Shown one piece after another: positions 56,345 through 64,000 of a DNA stretch of 64,000 bases; position 1 is the stretch's first letter, and each line of letters begins with the position of its first letter. This stretch comes from Simmondsia chinensis (Eukaryota > Streptophyta > Magnoliopsida > Caryophyllales > Simmondsiaceae), in the NCBI GenBank assembly GCA_018398585.1, contig JAGTTD010000005.1, forward strand, positions 36,644,750 through 36,708,749. The letters run 5' to 3'. Made by a program: the position numbers and the translations under genes. Under the pieces are notes generated by a model. The model made no database searches and was not told the DNA's origin. It worked only from the letters and a program-made list of their open reading frames with translations.

Positions 56345-57884
56345 GTTTTTTTTCGATAATTAGCGATCTGGTCGCAGTACAAATCACGCGCTCGAGCAAG
56401 CGAACCCTTATAAACCCGATAAATAAACGGGGTACAAAATTACAAAAATAGAAACAAACAGGGCTCCAAACAAAAACCGGCAAAACAAGAAGATCCTCAA
56501 CTGACCACTAAGACTGATTCAGAGTCAGGGAAATTGCAGCAGGATAAAAGGCAGTCAGGTCATCCTTTCATCAAGAATAGCGCTCACCGTAGCTGGGTCA
56601 AAACCATCGAAGTCGAGGCCTAGCCTTCTGCCCATCTCAATTACTCGGTCAGCCTCAAGGATCTTATCGACCTCTTGAACACTACCACCCCGCTTCGGCA
56701 TATTCATTTTTCTCTACTTGCCTGAGGCCTTAGTCAATTTCTGCACACTATTTGGGCGACATATTCTTCAAGAACTCTTGAAGCTCCCACTTTTCTTTCA
56801 CTTTCTTCTTGCCTTTCAAAACTCTCCTTTCCCCTTTTTGTCGCCATCCCTTTTCCTTTATTCTTCCTAACAAAGCTAGGCCCCTTCATAAGTGGCTTTG
56901 CCCTGTTCAGAGTAGGGGGCTCAAAATCTGGTGGAAACTAAGGCCCAAAGGTTCCTGAATCATAATCACTAGCGATGTCTCGAGCTTCGTTCTGATGAGG
57001 CAAAGTCTCAGCATGAGGCTGTATTGATTCGGCTTTATCACTTTCAGTCCACGGGAGAAGAGTAGGAACATGTTGGTTTTCTCGAACTTCCTGAAGTGGT
57101 ATTTGTGCAATAGGCTGGGGACGTAGAGGAAGGAGAGAAGCATGTGGCCAACAGCACTCCAGAACCCACCTCCCGACATACTGACCGTTAATACGAATAG
57201 CAATCTGACCCATCAACAATTCTGAGGCGCTCATTCCTTCATTCATTGACCATATAAGGCGTCTACCATAATCCACACAAACATCCATGACAGTCGTCAT
57301 CTGTACGGGAGAAGGTTGAACCAGTATGTTATGTGGCACCGGGGTGGTACACTGACTGTCACGATGTGAATGCGTATAGCCAGAGGCCTGCTCCCTTTCT
57401 ATTTTGGCTGAGGCCGCAAGGGCAACAACTCTGCGCGAGTAATCAGGGATCAACTCTGAACTGCCCTCCTTGACAAGGACCAAGCGGGAATCCTTGTTAA
57501 ACTGGACTTGGACCATCTGATGAATAAATATAGAGTAGAAGGTGTCAATGAGGATCATGGAGACATCAATACATCTCATAGCAGACATCCTTGGGTCCAT
57601 CCTGACGAACTTCCCCCATATTTAGCGAGATCCGTAAAGCAGTCCTTAGTTCAACATTGGACAGGCAATCCAAATACCTCGATCTATACTCTTCTGTTTA
57701 CAGAACCAAGAGTCTCTCCGGAATATTCATATACCTCTCTGAATTTCTGCAGTAAGATCTTTTTGCTCGAGCTGAGGTAGGTCTCCAGAGTCTCAGCCGA
57801 GTCACAAACCAGGATAAAGGCATTTGAGATGGAAAGAAGGCTAGGCCTGGACTTCGATAAAGGTATTTCCGAAGTAAGATCTTT
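56345..57884 (-). mobile_element. ORF1-only L1-like element, copy d (longest), 11-bp TSD
   Basis: Exact TSD TTAACGAATGG (56334-56344, 57885-57895). The minus-strand ORF 57600-56938 (220 aa) includes QVQFNKDSRLVLVKEGSSEL, then VCVDYGRRLIWSMNEGMSAS, MGQIAIRINGQYVGRW, PQPIAQIPLQEVRENQHVP and SDYDSGTFGP. After a stop come FEPPTLNRAKP, a Lys-rich block (KNKGKGWRQKGERRVLKGKK) and WELQEFLKNMSPK. The 3' UTR has a CCCCGTTTATTTATCGGG hairpin and ends TACTGCGACCAGATCGCT then AATTATCG and poly(A). No ORF2 anywhere in the element. Confidence 0.8.
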
Positions 57885-58161
57885 TTAACGAATGGACTTA
57901 TATCAGGTCATTTGTATTTTATATAACTAAACCGTTAAAAATTACATCGTTAACTTAGCTTCAATTTCAACTATAAAACTAAATTAACACAATTTAAATT
58001 ATACAGAAACTAAATTAAAATAATTAAAAGTATAATGACTAAATTAGCATAATAAGTAAAGTACAGGAACATTTCGCATAAATAACCTTTAAATGATGGC
58101 AAATCTAATATTTGGGTTAGAGAATAACATAGAGAGAGCGAGGGAGAGAGAGAAAGGTAGA

Positions 58162-58719
58162 CCTAGGAATCGGGTCGCATCGGGTCGGGTCGGGTTCGAG
58201 TCGACCTAGGGTCGGATCAGTCTCAGGTTGGGTTGGTGCCGGGTCGAGTCAATCTCAGGTCGGGTTAACCTCGAGTCAGGTCATACTTGGGTCGGATGTC
58301 GGATAGGATTTCAATTTGATTCATTTTTTGATAATATATTTATTCGACCTTAAAAATTATAAGTAAAAATATAACATAAATGACTATAATTAGCCTATTA
58401 TTTAGATTCCATGATAAATTGGACTTCTATTTGGGTCATTTTGGGTTATAGGACAGTTTGGTTCAGATCTTGGTTCATCAGGGGTCGGGTCAAACTTGGA
58501 TCGAGTCTAATCCAGGTCGTGTTATTTCGAGTTTCGGGTAAGCTCGCATCGGGTCAAGTTCAGGTCAGATCAAATTCGGATTAGTTCATTTTTAGGTTCA
58601 AGTTCCAAAAATTTAATTTTTTTTTAATTAGAGTCAAATCAAATAGCGAATGAAATAAGTCGGGTCACATTTTATCAACTATCGAGAATGGGTCATTAAA
58701 GGGTAATGTAATTCCTAGG
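58162..58719. mobile_element. GGGTCGGGTC-rich MITE-like element
   Basis: Ends are CCTAGGAAT (58162-58170) and ATTCCTAGG (58711-58719), inverted. The interior is full of degenerate TCGGGTC / GGGTCGGGT motifs around an AT-rich core, as in hAT-type MITEs. TSD not convincing. Confidence 0.5.
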
Positions 58720-58859
58720 AGCAGAAGTGCAATTTAAGGCAAGATAGAATGGGGGGATGTACTAATTATTGGGTGGCCCCCACCTCTCAACATGGTGTGG
58801 GCCCCTCCCCATTTCCCTCTCCGTCACTAAATTTTGTTTTTTCCTCCTAAAAACTCATG

Positions 58860-59340
58860 AAATTTATTCATATTTTAGTATCCTAACATTTAATTTATTT
58901 GTTTGGTATTTTAGATTTTCTTCATATTAGTGAATATGACCCTATCTGGTGTGATGATATTATATTCTAAAGAAAAAGCTGACATAACAAATCACTTTAA
59001 ATATGCACTACGATATGTTATCGAATATCCCCCATCTGACTTCTTTTTCTAAAAAAGAAAAGCTTCATTCCCAACCGTTAATATTTCTTCACTTTAGAGG
59101 ATATTGAAAGTGACCTACCACATTAAGAAAAGTATTTTTGTCAATATATTGTTTTGGATATTTATGGAGGCCTACTACGTCAATTTTCTCCGTAAAATAT
59201 GACGTTATTACACTGGAGAATGACCTATTTATTAATATGAAAAAAACTTGGCATACTAAAAAATAAAAAAGGTCAGGGGCCTATTTATTATTTCTACAAA
59301 CATCGAGGTATTAAAATATAATAACTCTTTTTTCTACAAT
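58860..59340. mobile_element. TIR element related to the one at 55115
   Basis: Left CATATTTTAGTATCCTAACA ... TTTTCTTCATATTAGTGAAT and, reverse-complemented, right ATATTTTAATACCTCGATGT ... TTTTTTTCATATTAATA are inverted copies. Shares the TATTTTAGTACC motif with 55115-56122. Confidence 0.5.
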
Positions 59341-59359
59341 AGTATTTGCTCACATAAAC

Positions 59360-59564
59360 TATTACATGTAATTAGAGGTACCATTTAGTATAAATAGGGA
59401 TGTAAGTGATCTTTGAAAGCAATCAATGACAAATTAAATACTTCTCATCTAAACTCTCTAACTTCTCATCTCCTTCTTCTATTTCTCTCTCTCATCTCAC
59501 TCTCTTTCTCAATTCTATCAACCCTAAACCTAATTTCTAGGTTACACTTTAAATTGGTGTAACA
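59360..59564 (+). repeat. LTR1 of the RRM-carrying element
   Basis: Seven of the eight differences from LTR2 are A or T here against G or C in LTR2, as expected from deamination of methylated cytosines. Confidence 0.93.
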
Positions 59565-59973
59565 ATTGATATCAGAGCAGGCAACGTGCTGCGTAATTTG
59601 ATATCAAATACCTTGATCACATTGCCAATTGATTAGGAGTTCAATTTTGAATTCTTGATTGAGAACTTGTGGTTGTTAAAAAAAAAAAAAAAAAATTCAT
59701 GCCAGTGGAAGTTAGCATTGGTGCAGGTCTTCCGTGCGTTGGAATGTTGGTGCAAAATCGTGCGTCGGATCGATTGAGGTTGCAGAGGCGAATTTGATCT
59801 TGATCTTGAAATCTTCTGTAAGCATTGGTTAAGCTTCTATTTGCTTGTTAGATTTGGTGAAAGCTTTTGGATAATTGGCAGTTATACAACCAATTGATAT
59901 AATTAACTTGTTGGCTGTGCTTGCAAGCAAGTAGTTAGTATATTAATTCGATTAAGCTAAGCAAGGGACATAA

Positions 59974-60537
59974 ATGGAAGCAACACTCTTGGTAAAAATC
60001 TTCAATGTCTTATATCCTATCTCCAAGGATGTTCTCCACAAGGTTTTTTGGCTATATGGTTCTCTTAAACGTATTGAGGTTACTTCAATTTCTTTCTTAG
60101 AAGTTGAAGCTCAAGTGACCTATATTTCGAGAACGGATGCTGAGAGAGCACGCAATCAATTACATGGGAGAAACATTTATGACGATTGTTATACGCTAAA
60201 CATTCAATTCTTCGCTCATGGTGAAGGAATTGGAGAAACACAAGAAGAAGTTGGGGAAACCAAAGAAGACGTTTCCGAAACACTTTGGCAGAAGCTTGAG
60301 CAAAGTCTTCAAAGGTTGATCGCCTTAACACAAGTAATGCCCCAAATCAGGAAAGATGTGCTTGAAACTAAGCAAGATCAGCCCAAGGTGGCGACTGAGC
60401 CATTAAGGGTGCAAGATCAACCTCTTAAGGAGAAGGAGTGTGTGCCAATGGAGGATGTCAAGGAACAAGTTGTTGGGTTGTCAAGTAATACAAGATCAAC
60501 TTCAAGTAAGGATGTAATTGGGGTACCTCGACCATGA
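59974..60537 (+). CDS. 187-aa RRM protein inside an LTR element (polypyrimidine-tract-binding-like)
   Basis: Residues ~4-80 form an RRM of the PTB type: TLLVKIFNVLYPISKDVLHK (RNP2-like strand and first helix), FWLYGSLKRIEV, the degenerate RNP1 strand VEAQVTYIS, and ARNQLHGRNIYDDCYTLNIQ. LYP(I/V)..DVLH..F, GRNIYDxC.TL.I.F and the non-aromatic RNP1 are hallmarks of PTB/hnRNP L RRMs. Residues ~84-135 are polar and heptad-like (ETKEDVSETLWQKLEQSLQR), possibly a coiled coil. After the stop (TGA at 60535) the frame stays open to 60714 (ISALHIEIDVLQSEVQGVNK), so the ancestral ORF may have been longer. The codon ATG at 59974 is the first in frame. Role unknown: it may be a captured host gene fragment, or serve as a gag substitute binding element RNA. 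RNA binding is inferred only. Confidence 0.8.
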   Translation: MEATLLVKIFNVLYPISKDVLHKVFWLYGSLKRIEVTSISFLEVEAQVTYISRTDAERARNQLHGRNIYDDCYTLNIQFFAHGEGIGETQEEVGETKEDVSETLWQKLEQSLQRLIALTQVMPQIRKDVLETKQDQPKVATEPLRVQDQPLKEKECVPMEDVKEQVVGLSSNTRSTSSKDVIGVPRP

Positions 60538-61108
60538 ATTAGTGCATTACATATTGAAATTGATGTGTTACAGTCTGAAGTGCAAGGTGTCAACAAGAAG
60601 ACCAAGAAGACACAGGTAAGGGAGAGCTTTCCGCGAATAGGGATTGGCACAAGAAGCGCATCATGCATAACCCTACTTGACCCTAAACTGATCACACGAA
60701 AAGGGATCGGGTAGGCCATGAAAGAATATGGTCATGTTAGTATACATAAAATCGTAGAAATAGGTATGATGTAAAAGTTGTTTACAAATAAATAAATAAA
60801 TAACCAAAAAAAAAAAAACAACAACAACAACAACAAAAACCAAACAAACTCTTAATAGTTTGTTACTTAGGGTTGTTAGGGAGTCCAACTTAGGGATTGT
60901 TAGTTGATGAGTTAGATTTTACTATATGGTAGTAGAATGCTTGATGTAATGTTAGGGAACTCATGTAAAATTTAGGCAAATTTCATTTAAAACCCCTCAT
61001 CCACTGCAATGCTTCAAAGGAGCCGATGAACGTCAACTGCGCGAGGCTTGCAGCGCTGATTCCAACTTTTTCTTCCTTGAGGGCAAGGAAGTCTTTTGGG
61101 GGGAGTAT

Positions 61109-61313
61109 TGTTACATGTAATTAGAGGTGCCATTTAGTATAAATAGGGATGTAAGTGATCTTTGGAGGCAATCAATGACAAACCAAATACTTCTCATCTA
61201 AACTCTCTAACTTCTCATCTCCTTCTTCTATTTCTCTCTCTCATCTCACTCTCTTTCTCAATTCTATCAACCCTAACCCTAATTTCTAGGTTACACCTTA
61301 AATTGGTGTAACA
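61109..61313 (+). repeat. LTR2 of the RRM-carrying element
   Basis: 205 bp, begins TGTTACATGTAATTAG and ends GGTGTAACA. Confidence 0.95.
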
Positions 61314-61777
61314 TAAACGTACAACTAACTCAAGTGGTAACATCTTTGGAAAGTAGTATGCGAGACTTGTGATCGAATTCTATCATCATTGTGGAAAAAT
61401 CGGTTGAAGAAATTTCGGAAGAGTCGCCCCCTTGTGCAGCTTATCTGCTTTCCTTGTATGTATAAAAAAGATTGGTCATATGAGAAAATTACTATTATTT
61501 TTAGATTTGTTTTTTTAAATTACAAATGCGGTATTTTTGTATTACAAAATTTTCATCGTCTCCTCATTTAAAGAATAAATAGTTATTTTTCTACTTATGT
61601 TTGAAAGTGGAAATTTGATTTCTTCTGATACTGAAATACGTGTTTTAATTTTTGGTAAACGTTGAAAAACTCAAAAATGTGATTTTCTTTAGTGAAAAAT
61701 CACATTTTGTTTCAAAAGTGTTTGGCTAAACGGACACTAAGACATCTATATATATATCTATATACTATGTATTAATT

Positions 61778-62871
61778 AGGACAAAATATAGTAAAACTTC
61801 CGAACTTTGTAATTAATCACAATACATTCCCTGGTCTTTTAATTTTGAAAAATAACCCTATAAACTTTGTAATTAAATACAACACACCCCCTGCACTTTC
61901 AATTTACAAAAATAGTCCCTTAAACTTTGCAAATTAACACAACACACCCCTTACACTTTCAATTTCATAAAATAGCCTCTAAACTTTATTATTGCACACA
62001 ACTTACCTCCTGCACTTTGTTACTTAACATAACACACCCCTTAAATATTTATAATTTCAAAATCAAAAAGTATGAAATTAAAATTTTCAAATAAATTATG
62101 AAAGATATTTTTTTGGAAAAAGTATGAAAAATAGAATAACAATTTTAAATTTTATTTTTCAATTTTTTTAAAAAATATTTTTTTCTGTATTTATTTTTAA
62201 ATTTTTTATTTTGCATATTTTTTTAGTTTTAAATTTTTAACTTGATTTTAGAATTTATTTTTTAAAAAAATTATTATATTTTCTTTTATAGTATTTTTTA
62301 TAGAAATCTAAAAAATATTTAATTATCTTCTAAATTTATAATATTTTAACTATATTAATTAAAATAATTATTTTTTATAAATATCAAAAATCCTCTTATC
62401 TTTTGCCTAGAAATATAAAGCTTATACCTTTTATTTAAAAATATAATTTTTTATCTTTTTTATAAAATTAGAAAATTCCTAATTTTTAATTTGATAGATT
62501 TTTTTACTTTAAATTTATTATTCTAATTTTTGTTAAAATTTATAAATATTATTATATTTTTTGAAAAATTTTCAAATTTTTTGCATCATTTGTTTTAATT
62601 TTTTTAATTTCGTACATTTTAAAAAATTTAAATTTATTAATTTCTAAGGGATGAGTTGTGTTTAGTAATAAAGTTTGGGTGTGAGTTATGTGTAATAACA
62701 AAGTTCAGAGGGTTATTTTATGAAATTGAAAGTGAAGGAGGTGTGTTGTGTTATTGAAATTAAAAGCGCAAGGGCTGTATTGTGTTTAATTACAAAATTC
62801 AGGGGGCCATTTTCCAAAATTAAAAGTGCAGGGGGTATGCTGTAATTAATTGTAAATATTAGGATAATATC
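61778..62871. mobile_element. ~1.1-kb inverted-repeat element with ~60-bp repeats in each arm
   Basis: The left arm holds four units of the type AAACTTTGTAATTAA...ACACACCCCCTGCACTTTCA. The right arm holds four in inverse orientation (TGAAAGTGAAGGAGGTGTGT...). The AT-rich core 62040-62640 lies between. Ends (AGGACAAAATATAGTAAAAC; reverse-complemented right AGGGATATTATCCTAATAT) are only partly alike and no TSD was recognised. Confidence 0.65.
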
Positions 62872-62999
62872 CCTTGTGTATATCTATCCTTATGTTTATC
62901 GGTCTAAGGGCACTATTGTACTTTCACTCTGTTTTATATTGTTATAAATACATACATCAGCAACCGTGTTGGATATGCTCTCTGAATACTCTTCTCACA
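62872..62999 (+). mobile_element. 3' part of the 5' LTR of a copia element
   Basis: TATA box TATAAATA (62943-62950) and end TTCTCACA directly before a PBS. The LTR start is not certain; TGTGTATA at 62873 or a point further upstream is possible. Confidence 0.6.
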
Positions 63000-63010
63000 T
63001 GGTATCACAG
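63000..63010 (+). other. Primer-binding site, initiator Met tRNA
   Basis: TGGTATCACAG, one change from TGGTATCAGAG, immediately after the LTR end. Confidence 0.75.
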
Positions 63011-63077
63011 TTATCTAACCCCAAATAATCTTTTCTCACCAAAAAAAAAAAGAAGAAAGGGAGGACGAAAACCCTAG

Positions 63078-64000
63078 ATGCCGTCCCAAAACCCTAGCAG
63101 CACCACAGCTTCCTCCCTCTCCCTAGCGGCGGCCGCACTTCTCCTCTTTCCCCCAGCGGCGGCATTCTTCGGCAACCGAGACATAGTGCATTCTTCCTGG
63201 TTTGATTGGTGTATCCATGCCTAATACCGGTACCTCTTCGACCTTGTCCCCTGTCCTCTCCTCACCATTGATTGACCTTCAACCACCCATTAGTCGTCTC
63301 CCCACACCACCCACTCTCGGTTCCCTACCTTCTCTAGGCATGACAATGCCTCTCCCTGGCTACAGTTATGGCACTTCGTTCCCCTCCCTAAATTATACAA
63401 GTCGTTCCTCGTCGCTCATTCTCGGACCTGACACCGCGCCTTCTCTCGCTAGCTCCCTTCCCACGTCATTCTCCAGGCTCTCGTATTACCCGGCCCCTTC
63501 CTTCCCCTCGGCTCCTCTTCCCCCATTGTCTACAACGAGCCTCGTCACTGTTATGCTTGACGCTCCAACTAATTATCATACCTAGTGGGAACAAGTGTCC
63601 ATGCTTCTACGTGCACATCGCCTCACGGGATTTGTTGATGGAACCCTCCCTTGTCCTCCCTCTCAAATCCAAACACCCACTGGTACTCTGATATCTAACC
63701 CTGATTATCTTAACTGGTCCTGTGTTGATCAAAGTACACATCCGCGTCTCTCGACTTCCCTAGCTCACCTAGTCATTAACGATGTCATACATCACCCCAC
63801 TTCCAAAGAGATGTGGGATGCCCTCGCTAAAAGGTTTCGTGATCACTCTCTTGCTAAAGAGTTTGATCTATGGTCCCAACTTGACATCCTTCGTAAAGAT
63901 AACAAATCCATGACTACCTTACCAAACTTAAAACCATTGTTGATAATCTAGCCGCTATAGACTCCCCAGTCTCTAAACGGGAATTAATGCATTATGCCCT
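63078..64000 (+). pseudogene. Ty1/copia gag (N-terminus), truncated by the window
   Basis: The region from 63202 reads a Pro/Ser-rich leader. The gag/UBN2-type core follows: NYHTxWEQVSMLLRAHRLTGFVDG, ISNPDYLNWSCVDQSTHPRL, LVINDVIHHPTSKEMWDALA, KRFRDHSLAKEFDLWSQLDI. A stop (TAG at 63583) falls at the otherwise conserved W, and the frame shifts near 63911, after which YLTKLKTIVDNLAAIDSPVS continues in another frame to the window end. An ATG at 63078 opens a different frame, so at least one more indel lies near 63200. Protease to RNase H would lie beyond the window. Confidence 0.85.

Larger units (their letters stand above)
59360..61313 (+). mobile_element. Intact 1.95-kb LTR element carrying a PTB-like RRM ORF
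   Basis: LTR1 59360-59564 and LTR2 61109-61313 are 205 bp each (T(A/G)TTACATG...GTGTAACA) with eight differences. The exact TSD TAAAC flanks it (59355-59359, 61314-61318). PBS TGATATCAGAGC (59567-59578) has one change from the Met-tRNA PBS, and the PPT TTTTGGGGGGAG lies just before LTR2. Each LTR has a TATA box (TATAAATAGGG) and a long CT-rich tract. The interior (1.5 kb) has no gag, protease, RT or integrase; its single ORF is described next. CTTGAGGGCAAGGAAG before the PPT resembles the 3' end of Ty3/gypsy interiors. Confidence 0.95.

Noticed and set aside
59974..60537. A free-standing host PTB gene
   Set aside because: The ORF lies wholly between two matched LTRs with a TSD around the unit and covers only one RRM, whereas plant PTBs have several RRMs and many introns.

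Overview
The window is nuclear DNA from a flowering plant, probably a non-grass angiosperm with a TE-rich genome. The evidence is AT-rich, non-coding-dominated sequence, spliced plant introns, plant-type LTR elements primed by initiator Met tRNA, plant RTE and L1 LINEs, hAT and PIF-type MITEs, and one four-exon auxin-biosynthesis gene of the YUCCA family. The species cannot be named from this sequence. Apart from YUCCA, every protein-like segment I recognise belongs to a mobile element.

Layout. 1-13 kb: a SINE tail, an LTR remnant, a TRIM solo LTR split by a 5S-headed SINE, short poly(A)-tailed LINE ends, a 1.1-kb foldback element, a minisatellite, a second 5S-headed SINE, a minus-strand copia ruin, and an LTR/leader carrying a PIF-type MITE. 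13.06-18.03 kb: a decayed Ty3/gypsy element (TSD ATTAG) containing a non-autonomous hAT, which itself contains a 5'-truncated RTE LINE. 18-26 kb: a MITE, an L1 reverse-transcriptase scrap, two copies of an ORF1-only L1-like family, and a run of 50 G. 26.2-29.5 kb: a whole hAT transposon with TIRs, TSD and a transposase pseudogene broken only by three in-frame stops. 29.9-36.2 kb: a tandem LTR-internal-LTR-internal-LTR array without coding capacity, interrupted by an L1 and by another LTR element. 36.57-46.72 kb: the YUCCA gene on the plus strand (441 aa), whose three introns all carry SINEs or TRIMs. 46.7-59 kb: copia RT/RNase H remains, further ORF1-only L1 copies, MITEs, a CT/GA hairpin element and a second RTE LINE. 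59.36-61.31 kb: an intact 1.95-kb LTR element (TSD TAAAC) whose only ORF is a PTB-like RRM protein. 62.9-64 kb: the 5' end of a copia element with PBS and gag, cut by the window edge.

How the parts relate. The 5S-headed SINEs appear to be chimaeras: a full 5S rRNA-like head joined to the last ~130 nt of the RTE LINE 3' UTR. Two RTE copies in this window carry the same tail and (TTG)n end, so SINE and probable partner LINE are seen side by side. TRIM and SINE families have inserted into each other reciprocally. At least five copies of an L1-like family run straight from the ORF1 C-terminus into a 3' UTR with no ORF2, resembling mammalian HAL1 half-LINEs. The best candidates for something undescribed are the PTB-RRM-carrying LTR element, the 5S/RTE SINE with one copy ending at an apparent Pol III terminator, and the ORF1-only LINE family.

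All coordinates were read by eye. Boundaries backed by target-site duplications (TSDs) are the firmest; family names rest on motif recognition, not on searches.
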